From Polyodon spathula (Eukaryota > Chordata > Actinopteri > Acipenseriformes > Polyodontidae): DNA of 64,000 bases. The stretch covers positions 10,532,571 to 10,596,570 of the forward strand of contig NC_054534.1 of assembly GCF_017654505.1 (NCBI RefSeq). Direction: 5' to 3'. Of the stretch, positions 11,192-23,894 are shown one piece after another; the stretch's first letter is position 1; the number at the start of each line of letters is the position of its first letter. A model generated the notes under the pieces. It did no database searches. It had not been told where the DNA came from and saw only the letters and a program-made list of their open reading frames with translations. Both the position numbers and the translations under genes were made by a program.

Positions 11192-13541
11192 CTGCAAGGG
11201 GCTAGGGGAGATGTCAAAGGATAACTCTAAAAAATAAAAGCAAAACACAAAGCAAAAGTAGCAGAATGGTTATAGCTATAGTATCATAGTAGAGCTATGA
11301 AATGAACTTGTATTACACGTCTTAAAACGAAAATAATTTAATTACCACCCAATTCAATTGTTAGCTTGTGGATATAAATAACCCAGTTACTCCGTTTTAT
11401 TTACGCGTAACTTTTCAATTCAACATTTGGTGATAGCAAGTAACTGTCAAAAAAAGTAAAACCAGATTTAAAGATAATCTATTTAATACATTACTTAGTT
11501 ATTTTAAAACTCCACCAATAAGTCTTTTTACAGAATGTCGTAATCCGACAGGATTCAAAGCATTCAACTTTCTCGTTTTCTTTGAAGGATCTAAATGTCA
11601 CACAAACTTACTTGTTTTTTTTTGGATGTTTGAATTAACGTTAAATTTATAGCCCATATACACCAACTATAGCCGATAATTATTAATAATAATAATAATA
11701 ATTATAATAATAATCTAATATATTATTAATTATATATAATTATAATAATATAATATATTATATAATAAACTGATGTTACATTTAAACGACATGGCTAATA
11801 ATCATACAATAAGCTTTAGACTTGTCTACTGTCTAAAATACAACATTAGCTATCATGTCCAAGCGAAATTAATCAGTAATCAATTTGATCCCACTTTTTT
11901 TTTTTTTTTTAAATGTACATACCTTTACTGATTTACTAAAACCTCACTCAGATTTTAATACAAATAAACATACAACTACAATGAAAAAAGTTCCACCGTC
12001 CATATACGATACAATCCCACCTTATCTAAATGAAAGAGCGAACGCTTACCAGAGCAGATTTTGTTGCTACAGTGGTGTTATCAACCATGCTTCTTCTCCC
12101 GTTGATTGTAACACAATATTTAACTGTTTAAAAAACAAAAACAAATTCCTTTACAATAACAATAGAAAAAAAGTTAGCTTTATTTCTGAACATTGAGGAC
12201 GAGGAAATTATATTTTAAAAAGATATTCGCGGTGTCCTAAACTAAAGCCCCGAAGGTTTTGGCAACAAGTGGCAGCCCAGCCAGAATGACCTCTTCTGTG
12301 AGAGATCAACCCTTCTGCTCCCATTTGCTAACAACACGTCAATGGAGTGATACACAGGGAGGGCAGGGTCTAGTGACAGCCAAGGAAACACAGTTTAACA
12401 AGCACAAACAGGGAGCTGGATTCTGTAGTGTTATGACAGGGCGGCTCAACAGACACGCGCATTATTCGTTCCTACTGTACAGTAATCAAATGATTCATCA
12501 CATCATTTAATATGGCTCGTGATGGCGCAACGACAGAGAAGTAGTCCGGGATATTTTAAGGTAGGGCTGTCCTAGAAGGAATTATTTGACATACACATTG
12601 TTTATTTATTTATTTATTTATTATACAATTCAAATCAAAATTAATTGCTACGCATTTTAATTTTGCGTAAAATACATATTTGTTTGATACCATTCTGCAA
12701 TATGTATATTATAAAATTATATAAAACGAATATGAACAAGTTAATTTGTTGATTGTAAACATTAGAGATAAATAATACATAAAGACTTTGAAAAATCCCC
12801 TCACTCCAGACACTACTAGTATTCCATTTTAATTGTGACAATAGTGGCTTTTAAAACAGAAGGTCCTCATAACAAACCAAACAACAAGCGGGCGTTTTAT
12901 GCAGTGTTAGTAATACAAGAGTTCATGTTTGAATTGCTGTTTTCAACATGTTCTTTATTAGACTTTAAACTTTACAATGTAGTGTTCTAATTGCTGGCAG
13001 TTATGTGTGACGTCTTGGATCCTTATACAAATGCAATGATTTTGCTTTGTATTGTACAGTGTTTTGAGATACTGTTTGTATGAAACACGTTATATAAATA
13101 AAATGTGATGCCAGGTAGGTGACAGTAACTGATAGTACAGTAGTATGCACTCAAGCAGACATTTAGTGAATGCCCAATACTGGAAAGACAATGAGTGACG
13201 GCTTCAGTGTTATTAATGCCAGGGCTGTATTGCATGTCTGGCACAGTTTTCGATCTCTTGCCAGCTGTACAGGCCTGGTTAGTAGAGTCCGTTCATGATG
13301 TTTCAGTGTAACCACTGAACTGGTATATGCATAACCAGAAGATTATCTTCTGGGAGTCGATTGTGTGTGTGTGTGTGTGTGTGTGTTTTTAAAGGAATTG
13401 GTAAACAATATCAATAAATGGTTTTGTAAATAATACATACCCTTTTTGCAAGTTCTTATAGTTTACAGTGTTTTATGTGAAAACTGTGTTAGTGGATCTT
13501 TCAGCTGTTCATGTCTAATGGTTTTATCTAAAACATTCCTC
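11192..13541. other. No gene seen; region upstream of ARID3 exon
   Basis: Expected to hold the ARID3 5' exon(s) and promoter, but no core promoter can be identified with confidence. It includes an AT-only stretch (about 11683-11770, TAATAA/TATATTA) and a short TTTA run near 12600. Bases 13027-13106 resemble the 3' tail of the local SINE family (see separate entry). Confidence 0.5.
13027..13106 (+). mobile_element. SINE 3'-end fragment
   Basis: TGTACAGTGTTTTGAGATAC, then a GTATATGAAA-like segment and TTATATAAATAAAATG. This resembles the 3' end of the SINE at 970-1234 (GTAAAGTGCTTTGTGATGGT ... CTATATAAAAATAAAG). No tRNA-like head is present. Confidence 0.4.
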
Positions 13542-13628
13542 TTCTGGATTAAGTCCTAATTATGGCAGCGCTATAGAAGCGATACAGTGCAACTATGGCA
13601 GCACCATAAACTTGGATTGCATTCAGGT
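13542..13628. mobile_element. Short palindromic MITE (copy A)
   Basis: An 87-bp element made almost wholly of two inverted arms. The left arm reads CTGGATTAAGTCCTAATTAT then GGCAGCGCTATAG. The reverse complement of the right arm reads CTGAATGCAATCCAAGTTTA then TGGTGCTGCCATAG. The same arms flank the LINE at 35841-38333, so this is a dispersed non-autonomous DNA element. The superfamily cannot be assigned from the termini. Confidence 0.6.
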
Positions 13629-13891
13629 CTGTTACTAATTTGATCCATATGTTTAATGAAACTCTTTCCTTTATTCAAATACTGTACATAAAGTTATGGT
13701 ACAAAAGAAAATGTTCAAATATATATAACAATAAAACAGATTAACCAATAGTAAAATACTGTACATTTTAAACCCAATCAAATTACAGTACCTTGCAAAA
13801 TAAAGATAAATGACAAGACTTAGATCTCACTTAATACATTACATATAGAAATGGTGGCAGATTTGCTTGACATGGGTCTTTTTATAATATG

Positions 13892-13938
<47 letters not shown>

Positions 13939-14478
13939 ATATATATAAATATATACAGAAATATATATATATTGTATATATATATACTAAAATACATATA
14001 TATATATATATTTTATAAATTATGTACACATTGGTAAACTCAGGGAATAACATAAAGACAATATAATGAAGAACAACCAATGATGGACTATTTGAAAAGA
14101 AATCTCATCAAATGTTAACACAACACAGTCTATCTTCAGTAAGAGAATGCCAAGGCTAATGATGTGTAACTGAGCACAGCCCACAAAACAAAGCTGATAT
14201 CATTGTAAAATGCAATGTATAGGAATATTTTATATACTTTCCTTGATAACATTCTGTTTGTATACACTCCAGTGGTTGTACACTGTCTTGCCTATACATT
14301 AGCACCCCTTGTGGTCATAGATAGCATGTGGTTGTCTACAGTCCAACTGTAATTAGTATATTAAATAAATATACATACTGTATGTATATACTAGTATTAG
14401 TTTTAATAATAGCACTTCTACTGTAATGCACATTAGCAAAATAACTTTATGCTAGAAATCCCAGCAACAACCAGCACT
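13629..14478. other. No gene; contains a TA-rich array
   Basis: Non-coding. It includes an interrupted (TA)n array at about 13897-14011 made of several TA blocks separated by AATATACAG-like steps. Nothing else is recognisable. Confidence 0.6.
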
Positions 14479-14819
14479 GTTTTACCCAGTCACAGCAGGT
14501 AGTCTGTCAGTTTTACCCTGTCACAGCAGGTAGTCTGTCAGTTTTACCCTGTCGCAGCAGGTAGTCTGTCAGTTTTACCCTGTTGCAGCAGGTAGTCTGT
14601 CAGTTTTACCCTGTCGCAGCAGGTAGTCTGTCCGTTTTACCCTGTCGCAGCAGGTAGTCTGTCCGTTTTACCCTGTCGCAGCAGGTAGTCTGTCAGTTTT
14701 ACCCTGTCGCAGCAGGTAGTCTGTCAGTTTTACCCTGTCGCAGCAGGTAGTCTGTCAGTTTTACCCTGTCGCAGCAGGCAGTCTGTCAGTTTTACCCTGT
14801 CACAGCAGGTAGTCTGATG
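14479..14819. repeat. 31-bp minisatellite, 11 copies
   Basis: Eleven nearly identical units of TTTTACCCTGTCGCAGCAGG followed by TAGTCTGTCAG. Variation is confined to a few positions (TCGCAG, TCACAG or TTGCAG; GTCAG or GTCCG). Homogeneity suggests recent turnover. CpG in most units makes it a possible methylation target. Confidence 0.95.
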
Positions 14820-15925
14820 GTTTTCAGCCAGCCATGCTGGTTCACAAGCCTATAATCCTGGTTGCAGAGCTGCTTAAAATGATTTCAGAAATAAACAGTC
14901 CCTTTACTGGAACGTTGGGAAGTTCCATGTTTGTTATCATTTCTGAATCTAATGGCTGTAAAGCTTTGCTGGGTTTGAAATACCATCTAGGGTATCCGCT
15001 AAGAAAGCAATGAATGTCAGCTCCTGTATCCCAGACTCGGGCTAATCCCCAGGTCTGCAGTCAGGCAGGCAGGCAGGCAGGTCTTGTCTGAGTGAGCAGA
15101 AATAATCTGATTGGGTTATTCAGTTACAAAGGCATGCTTGTAATTTCTCTGTTTGAATGAGCAGTAATGAAAAAATAATTGCTGAGTAGGTTTGCATGTG
15201 ATGCTGTGGTGCTGTAACGCCCTCAATAACAGCATAGTGAAATCATGGTGAAGCACAGTTAAGCAAGTCAAATCACATACAAGCATGGTGAAACCACAAT
15301 GGGTGTGTGTAACGGGCAGTGTTGTGTGACACAATGCAGCTATGGATTCTGTCATCTGTCAGGGAGATGGGATGAGGTTAAAAGCTCAGAAACCACGAAT
15401 GCAGATGAGCCCAGCTATTTTGCATCGTGGTTAAAGTGCTTGCTTGTGTTGTGCGGGGTTGTTCAAAATTCATATTATTCCTGCTTGATTGCATTTGTAT
15501 TCCTGTGCCAGGGGAAAATAGTAGTTATTTTTTATGCTGTGATCGTGTAGACATGTTTCTCCTTTCTTCTGTTGATGATGTATCAGACAAGTTACCACGG
15601 ATTCTGTTTAACAGCAATGAGATATGTTTCTAGCCCGTGACATATAATAAAAATACAAGGCATGTGCAACATACAGTACTGTGTGTCATGATCAGTCTAA
15701 AGTGTAAATACCAGGCAATTCCATGGTAGCGCCAGCCATTAGCTATTTGTGGCAGGCCCAATTGCCAGTAAAATTATGTTTTATGTAGTTGTTTGCTATT
15801 TTCTTCACCATAGCATCTGATATTTCCACATTTTAGCATCACCTTATGACCTAGTAACCTTTGACCCTAATAACTGTAACTAAAAGGCACTTCTATCTGC
15901 TTATGGCTGGTCTGTGTCACTCTAG
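14820..15925. other. No gene seen
   Basis: Non-coding. It contains a short (CAGG)n run at about 15060-15081. Small open frames around 15116-15633 have no recognisable homology. Confidence 0.5.
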
Positions 15926-16118
15926 CACCAACCCAGCCAATCATGCTCCAAGCTGTAGAACCAACCCAACCAATCATGCTCCAAGCTGTAGAACCAACCC
16001 AACCAATCATGCTCCAAGCTGTAGAACAAACCCAACCAATCATGCTCCAAGTTGTAGAACCAACCCAACCAATAATGCTCCAAGCTGTAGCATCAACCCA
16101 ACCAATCATGATTCAAAC
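15926..16118. repeat. 33-bp minisatellite, about 6 copies
   Basis: Units of AATCATGCTCCAAGCTGTAG followed by AACCAACCCAACC. As 33 is a multiple of three, all frames through it stay open and give 11-residue peptide repeats on both strands. I regard these as chance. Confidence 0.9.
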
Positions 16119-17644
16119 CAATTGAAATGCCCTGTTCACAAGTATATGCTGTATATAACTACAATAAACCAACCACTTCACCACTGCTAAAGAGATTACA
16201 CTGGAGGCCACCAGTGGCTACATGTTGTAACTGAAACTCATGTTTGGTCATTTTTGAGATGTGGACTAATGTCCACTGAGAGTTAGGTTGAGACTACAAA
16301 ACTTACCAAAAAAGTGAAGTTCATGTGCATTTACAATGCTTTTCGCCAAGCTGTTTATATGTTTTACCAACCAAACTTCATTCTTAAAAGGGATAAACCC
16401 ATAAACATATTCATGAAACAGCAGAAAGGTTTTGTTTTTCAACTTCAGGATATTGCAGTGTGTTGGCACAGCACAAATGCCACCCATATTTTATGATTCT
16501 TCCATTCACTTGGAATGGCTGTTCCTGTTGGTTTTTAAGTTATCTCCTGGTTCTTTTCAATCTTCATTCCAGTTGGTGAATGCTTTATGTTTGGAGCAGT
16601 GCGACTATGCTTGAGAAGACATCACAGCAACGGTAAACACTAGACCTATTTACAAGGTAAGCATTGTCCCTCACTGCTGTGTTCCTTATTTATTAATGGA
16701 AAAATCCCATTTAGCATTACAGTTCTTTTTCAATGGCGTATCTTGCTGTTTCACAACTAATACACTTGAGCGTTTAAAAAAAGCATTACATAAAATCACA
16801 TCAACTTCACAACACAAAAAAAACAGTTTGACCAGCTTGACATACATAAATATAAAATCACATGCAAACAGCAACGCACTGTGGCTGCATCCATTCTACT
16901 AATAAAGCGGATGCTGTTGTTACTGGCAGTCTTTTAGTACTTTTACATGAAAAGAAAGCAATCAGTAATGGCTTCAATTCCATAAATTGGGGCCAAGAGG
17001 TTAAAAAGGTTGTCATAGACCAGTAGACCAGTGATAATCAATGGAAGTAAATTAAACGATATTTACTGCCAGACAAAACAGCCGGCAGTACTGTTCAAGT
17101 GGCCCTCAGATTGATCACAGCATTAAACAACTCATATTTTTAAAAAGAAAAAGATAAGAATCGCTATGCAGTATGCGAATGCCCAGAGACAAGTTATCAG
17201 AATGTTTTAAATCTGTTTTCGAACTATCTGAAATAGTTTTCAACTGTTACAGCAGTGTGCACATGTATTAGAACTTCTCAAGACGTGTCATTTAGATCCT
17301 TTATATACCTGCCTGCATGAAAACTGCAGGGTTTGAGAATTTCAATTTTCGGTCAGTGATCAGTGATCTAGAAACAATGTGTGAAAACCTTAGACCATTT
17401 TATGATTTAATTAGGCATCTTAAACAACATCTAAAAAGTCTCTTGCCTTTGACCATTTGTGGATATGTGTTCCCTTTCTCTTGCTGTTTTTAATGAATTG
17501 CATGTGTGGCCTATTAAAGTCATCAATTAAATTAGACAATCAATAATTTGCCTATTTTGATTTCCAGTTCCAGTGGTTTGATTTCATATGCACAACAAAC
17601 ATAAAACAACAGAAGCAATATGGTGTTCTCACGACTGTATGAAG
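16119..17644. other. No gene seen
   Basis: AT-rich non-coding sequence with several 60-70 codon chance frames. No transposon termini or RNA genes recognised. Confidence 0.5.
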
Positions 17645-17840
17645 CAGGGGCAGACAGCCCTGGTCCTGGAGTGCCACAGACACTTGTTGTTTTTGTTTTA
17701 CCTGAGCCCTAATTGATTCAATGATTGGTTTAATTGGTCAGAATTACCATGTGTTCCAGGTATTAAGCAACTGATGATTAAGAGATACCTACAAAACCTG
17801 CAGGATCGTGGCTCTCCACGACCAGGGTTGCCTACCTCTG
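17645..17840. mobile_element. hAT-like non-autonomous element (MITE)
   Basis: A 196-bp element with about 33-bp terminal inverted repeats. The left end is CAGGGGCAGACAGCCCTGGT; the reverse complement of the right end is CAGAGGTAGGCAACCCTGGT. Both continue as TGGAGNGCCAC. CAGRGG ends are usual for hAT elements. The flanking 8 bp (GTATGAAG and GTGTAAAT) match at only about 5 of 8 positions, consistent with an old, decayed target duplication. No transposase is encoded. Confidence 0.7.
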
Positions 17841-19047
17841 GTGTAAATTCTTTAAGCAAGCATCTTTTGGAACAATGGCAAAACTAAACACATTGAGAAC
17901 TTAAATATGATTATGACAGATAATTATAAAAACAATGACATGTTAGTGGCAGTTTGACAGCATACTGTAAATATCATCATGCAGACGTTCAATTTGACAC
18001 AATCAGAAGCATCTGTCTGATAATGTCTCAATGTGTGTGTGGTGCAGTGATGGCACATTCAAAAAGGAGCAATCTGCTTTTAAAACCATTACAAAAAGCC
18101 TCAAAATTCTCAGTAGCCACAGTACCCATAAAGGGGTGGTAAGTGTGGTCTCTCCGGCAATGCCATGGACAGCAGTGTGCTGCAGACGCTCGTGTGTGTT
18201 CCTCTTGTCAGCAGCGCTAGCACGGCTTGTCCTTTCTTGTGGGAAACAAGGTTCAGTTCATTGTTAGGGTTTCTTTCTTATAAAACAGCAGTGCTCTTGA
18301 TACAAGCTATAAGATGAGGGATTTGGTTACATGTTAGTCTGCAGATTGTCACCTGCCAAATTTTTATACAAAAAGTACATTTTTGGTGAGAATCTGCCTT
18401 GAACTTCCACTCGTTTTTGTATGTGAATCAAATCTTTTATGACTGTTTTGTTCTACCTGAGGCTGTGAGAAGCACACTGAGGAGGTAATGAAAAGTAAGA
18501 AAGGCACTGCTGTCATTCAGAAGGTAAACAGACTAGCCTCTCCCTGATCTAAATCCATTAAAACCAGAACAGGTTAGGATTAGTGATTCATTCAGACTAC
18601 TGACTGCAGTCTGTACTATTCTAAAGATGTCTGGTCTACTCTTTGCATTGTGTTTTGACACTTCATCCGCAAGCACAGTTCTGATAGTGACATGTGGTTT
18701 CCACAGCTGCTGTCAGCATGAATCTCATTATGATAGGCCAGTTCAGAATATTTGTCAGATCAGACTACAGGGCTCTGATAACCGAGTGTGCTGTAACAAG
18801 CAGCCTCCCCTTCCATGCGAATATGTAACCCTGCTGGTTCCCAGCACAGGAAATATGCTTTCCACGGTCAGGTGGGGGAGAAGAGGGTTCAGGAAACATG
18901 CTGCTGTCTGAGACAGGAAGGGAACTGTGTCAGAAAAGGAAAAATACACAAATACACATGATACAAAGTTACTAACCAGAACTAAAAAACTCAGACAATT
19001 TTCTATTCAGTAAAAACCTAGTAAGTATAAGGAGTAAAAAAAAAAAA
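17841..19047. other. No gene seen
   Basis: Non-coding sequence. Open frames around 18031-18267 and 18627-18911 lack homology or splice support. Confidence 0.5.
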
Positions 19048-19128
19048 AATATATATAATATTATATATACATATAGATAGATATATATAATATATAGATA
19101 ATATATAATATATATTATATATATATAA
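19048..19128. repeat. TA-rich imperfect microsatellite
   Basis: An A run followed by about 80 bp of TATA/ATAG steps with several near-palindromic blocks. Confidence 0.85.
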
Positions 19129-20356
19129 ATCATTCATTTTAGAATTGTAATTGGTGTTTTTCTTTTCATTAAAAAAAGTGCCAATGACAATTTGGTGTAA
19201 ATAGCCCATTTAATTACTGTATATTGAGCACTTACTATACTTTTTAAGATGCCCACTTGTAAACAAATCCCCTTGTTCTTATTCTGTACAGTAATGTATG
19301 TTTAACTTCCTCTTGTGGCTGCTGTTGATAAGGCAGATAGCAGGTCTTGCTTTTCACTTCAATCACAGGGTAATGTGTACTAGATTCTCAAAGCTTGTTA
19401 TTTCCAAATAATCATGCACGTTTTTTTTTTTTTCTCACACAATTACCAACCATGAAATAAATAACCCAATGTTATTGGTATTTTATCCCTTTAATAAATA
19501 TGAATTTATTATAAAAACAAGTTTGAGAATTTTACTCAATGTACTCAAATGAGAAACCCTCAAATTGAAGATTCAAGGTAAACACTTTTTGGTGGCCTGG
19601 TAACTTCAGGGTAACAGCTTGTCAGAAGATATTGCATTAACTTATGTCAGCATATGAGTGGAGTTGTTCAAAATCAATGTGGACATTGAATTTTAATTAG
19701 CAAGCACTGGCATTAAAACAAAATCTAAATTAATGCATATTTTGAAAGGGTAACGTTGATGTCAAAGCAAGCAGTGGGAATAGCCAGCACAGGAGACAGG
19801 AGCTTGCTAGCGCATTTTTACATTTTTTTTTTATTTTTATAAATTAAACAAAACAAAAAAAGCACCCCAACAAAGGCTATCTCAGTGCAGGACACAGCAC
19901 ACAACCTGCTGCTCAGCCCTTCTTCTGAACAAACTCACCCTGGAGTTCTCACCTGGTCTTTTATACAGGCGACCGTTTAATCATTTAACCAGTTTGCTTC
20001 CCAATGTTACCAGTGCATTGTCCACAGCTCCATGTGGATTCCACGAATGCAGGGACCTAATTACACTATTTTCATTTCAGGTGTCTAATAGGGCAGGGGT
20101 CCCCATTCCCAGTTCTGGAGGGCCATTCCACTCCAGATTTAACTGTGACTGCATTTTTATTGTGTTGTCACAATGAAAGCTCTAATGGATCTGTCTGTAA
20201 TCGAGAGCACGTTGCCTCGTGCCTAGTTTTTACTGTGTTTGAGATTGACTCTTCCTGATGTGTTTGGAACTGTGACAGGGTTAGTAATGAAACACAGAGA
20301 CCAGAAAGCTGCAGTCTAAAGTGATAATGTGCACTTTTAATAACACAAACCAACCA
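19129..20356. other. No gene; one possible transposon end
   Basis: Non-coding. At about 20094-20145, CAGGGGTCCCCATTCCCAGT followed by TCTGGAGGGCC resembles the outer arm of the hAT-like elements at 17645 and 32084. No matching second end was found, so it may be a single-ended remnant. Confidence 0.4.
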
Positions 20357-20808
20357 TCAAGCACAGCACAGCACAGCACCAGCACAACACAGCAAAGCAC
20401 AGCACAGCACATCACATCACAGCAAAGCACCAGCACAGCACAGCACAGCACAGCACAGCACAGCACCAGCAAAGCACAGCACAGCACCAGCACAGCACAG
20501 CACAGCACAGCACAGCACAGCACAGCACAGCACAGCACAGCACAGCACAGCACAGCACAGCACAGCACAGCACAGCACAGCACAGCACAGCACAGCACCA
20601 GCACCAGCACCAGCACAGCACCAGCACAGCACAGCACCAGCACAGCAGCACCAGCACAGCACCAGCACAGCAAAGCACAGCACAGCACAGCACAGCACAG
20701 CACAGCACAGCACAGCACAGCACAGCACCAGCACAGCACAGCACAGCACAGCACAGCACCAGCACAGCACCAGCATAGCACAGCACAGTACCAGCACAGC
20801 AAAGCACC
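20357..20808. repeat. (CAGCA)n pentanucleotide satellite
   Basis: About 450 bp of almost pure AGCAC/CAGCA pentamers, interspersed with CAGCACCAGCA hexamer steps and rare AAGCA or ATCACA variants. Being neither 3n nor interrupted by stops, it stays open in several frames on both strands (Ser-Thr-Ala-Gln-His on plus, Cys-Ala-Val-Leu on minus). These are artefacts. The strand is strongly T-poor on plus. Confidence 0.95.
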
Positions 20809-21545
20809 ATCATTAATCCTCACCAACACCCGTGATTACCATTTTTATACACCGCGCTGCCACAGGAACACTTGCAGTTTTGAGGGTTACAGTATTTGTT
20901 TGCATTAAAAACTTTTCATTTGTGATTAATCATGTTTCACTTGTGATTAGTGAGCAGTTTGTATTCCCAGTGTAAACACACCCTATGTTAGGAGTGTATT
21001 CCATTCCCCTTCAATGTAGATTTTATCTCTGATTTGGACAGAGCAGATTGGAAAACAGAAGGATAATATAGACAGGCAGTCCCAGTTTTAAACTGGTCAA
21101 CAAGGGAATATCAAAGACAGAGCAGATCAATATTATATTCTAACTGTGTTGTGTGTTTGTCATTTGGAACTGTAATGAACAGCCCAGCAGCTAATCCGTC
21201 TGCACGTCATTATTAGCCGTTAATAAGGTCGAGGAGTATTGACCACTAACAGCAAACAAGTCAAATGAACAGCTCTGGCCTACCGGATTGAGAGTGCTTG
21301 GTGTTGGTGTGAATACAAGGAAGAAAGCTGAGAGGATTGGAGGTGTTCTCTAAAGCAGTGCTCCAGGAAGAGGTCCTGTCATCATGGTATAGGGCAGCTC
21401 CCCAGGGTTAAATCCAGGGCTGGGACCTGGTGAGATGGGAATGCAATTACAAGACTAGAACTCAGCCAGCACCTGCAGGACTGGAGCTTCACTGGTACTG
21501 GATGAGAGTACTCCCACTGACCTTCAGTTCTTCACTCTGAAAACT
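20809..21545. other. No gene seen
   Basis: Non-coding spacer. No recognisable element. Confidence 0.5.
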
Positions 21546-21737
21546 CCAGTGTCCTTTATTGTAACCCTGCTTGCCTCTGTGTGACTCTCACCAGTGTCCT
21601 TTATTGTAACCCTGCTTGCCTCTGTGTGACTCTCACCAGTGTCCTCTCCTTTATTGTAACACTGCTTGCCTCTGTGACTCTCACCAGTGTCCTCTCCTTT
21701 ATTGTAACACTGCTTGCCTCTGTGTGACTCTCACCAG
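21546..21737. repeat. 45-bp tandem repeat, 4 copies
   Basis: Four copies of CCAGTGTCCTTTATTGTAAC followed by CCTGCTTGCC and TCTGTGTGACTCTCA. The last two share an extra CTCTC after TGTC. Confidence 0.9.
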
Positions 21738-22460
21738 TCACATTCTGTGAGCCTCATAAGTACACAGCCTGCACCTGCATTGACCTTGAATTTAATTGAC
21801 CTTGTTTAGACTATATGCTACATTAAGCAATTATATAAAAGGAATTGAATTAGACTAATATGTACCAGTGAGAGACAAGGTGCAGCTGCTGTGACAGATT
21901 AGTCTTTGCTGATTCATCTGATTGACTGGACCTAGTACAACTCTCAATCTCATTGCACTGAGGCATCATAAAACATTAACAAGAGCATCAGTGCAGAAGC
22001 CTTAAAGCGACAGTGTCCAAATCTCAACTGCAATCTTATGAGAAACAGGACTGATGAAGGCGTTGGCTGCAGCATTTGTTTGTGTGCCTTGGTTTCTTAC
22101 AGTTATACCTCAGAACAAATGATTGAGTGTTTGAAGTTATGGCTATTTCACAGCTTTGTTTACTATATACAGACAGAGAGACTAACAGACAGATTTTACT
22201 TCTGCCTTGGCTCTTAAGACTAGATTGACCCTGCCTCATCATTGTGGAATCTGATTAGCCCCACTTCAGAACGTTATCACTGTTCTCTATAAGTTTTGAA
22301 ACAGCTCAAAAAACCAAACACAGTTCAACAAACATGTTTGTAACATGCATCAGTACCACTGCTGTAAGTACAAGAACAGAGCTACAAATATCATGAAGAA
22401 GCAAAACATTAGGACCGCCATCCACTACAAGCAGGTGTGATATGCAAGGTCATACTTTGG
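21738..22460. other. No gene seen
   Basis: Non-coding spacer without recognisable elements. Confidence 0.5.
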
Positions 22461-22471
22461 ACAGATAGACA

Positions 22472-22510
<39 letters not shown>

Positions 22511-22642
22511 AGACAGACAGGCAGACAGACAGACAAACAGACAGGCAGACAGACAGGCAGGCAGGCAGGAAGACAGGCAGACAGACAGACAAACAGACAG
22601 GTAGACAGACAGGCAGGCAGGCAGGCAGGCAGACAGACAAAC
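22461..22642. repeat. (CAGG/CAGA)n tetranucleotide array
   Basis: About 180 bp of CAGG and CAGA/CAAA tetramers in alternating blocks. A larger block of roughly 80 bp (CAGG run, GAAGACAG, CAGA run, ACAAACAGACAG) occurs twice, so there was one higher-order duplication. Confidence 0.9.
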
Positions 22643-23894
22643 AGGTTGTTATTTTTGTTTTGTAAAATGTCATTAAACTTGCTGGCCTTAAACACTAGCT
22701 ATTAAGCCACTTAAATACAGTATGCAAGCCAGTATATAAGCAGCATCTTTCCAGGACTCTAACAAAAGACTAGAAAAGAAAGTCAACTAATAAACTGAAT
22801 ATTAGCGCACCGGTAATTCCCAGGAAGCTTAATTGACCTCTGACTCTGAATGCATTTTTATTTATTTGTAAACCCCCTCGAGTCACCCGATTGATCAGGC
22901 GAAGTCAAAAGAAAAGGGAGATTCCTGAGAGCCTATCAATATCTGCTTCGGGGAAATGCAGGGAATGACAATATCCATAACGATCAGGAATATTGATCAT
23001 CCACCACAAAACGGGAACAAGATGTAAAGCTGCTGCTACTGCATAGGCCATATGAAAAACAGGAGGAAGCTGAATGTGTCCGTTTATATCGATCTCATCA
23101 GAGCGCTCTCCCTTAACCCTTACAGCCCTGATTGGTTTTGGACTCAGTTTAGTTTAGTTTACTCCTTTATTGAGAACACACAAGAACTGACTGCAACATT
23201 TCTTTTTTAACATATACCTTACACACTAGCTCAGACAGGGACCTAGAGTCCCGTGAGGTTCCAAGCTGATTTCCAACGGCATGTGTTAAATATGGCACTA
23301 AGATGAGGCAGGACTTTGAGGTTCTGCCAGGACTGAAAGGGTTAAAGATTTGAATTGTATTTTTACACTCCCTTTCCTAGTCACTGTGTTTGCACTCACT
23401 CTGAATGACTCTGGCTTCTGTTGCTTCAGTATTCAGAGGTCCTGCCTTTATCTGGAGTCTAAGTGCTGGTGTAAACAAATAGTGGTTCCCCTGAATATTT
23501 GGACCCCCAGGGGAATGAATATTTGTTCCCACCAGCAAACATGTGTTCCCCCTACATGCATGTTTGTTATATTCTCCTGTTTGTATGTAAATTCTGCAGG
23601 TGTAATGCTAGTGAATGGGAACAAGGTTTGCAGACTGTTGTCATGTGTTCTTGTAGGTGTGACTGGACCTGTCAGAGGGGACTGAATGGTACAAGTTTGA
23701 GTTAGGGAATGTGCTCTTAAAATGAAGGTTTTAGTTGAAAGCGCATGGATACAGACTTATATGCAAAGAAAGATTACTTTGTTACAGAAAGATAAGGGGG
23801 AACATTCATTCCTAGGTGAACAAATATTTGGGGGGCATATTCTCCGACACTGGGACTGAACAGCCTTCCTCATTCCATTCAGACTCTATGTACA
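22643..23894. other. No gene seen
   Basis: Non-coding. The stretch 22800-23100 is single-copy-looking and mixed in composition; it could be a conserved non-coding element, but that needs cross-species alignment. Frames at 23350-23705 are unrecognised. Confidence 0.45.

Noticed and set aside
10587..11248. Plus-strand and alternate-frame open reading frames over the ARID3 exon
   Set aside because: Shadows of the conserved minus-strand coding frame, which alone matches the family.
20281..20908. Overlapping open frames of 126-195 codons on both strands
   Set aside because: They are translations of the CAGCA pentamer satellite; low-complexity peptides in every frame.
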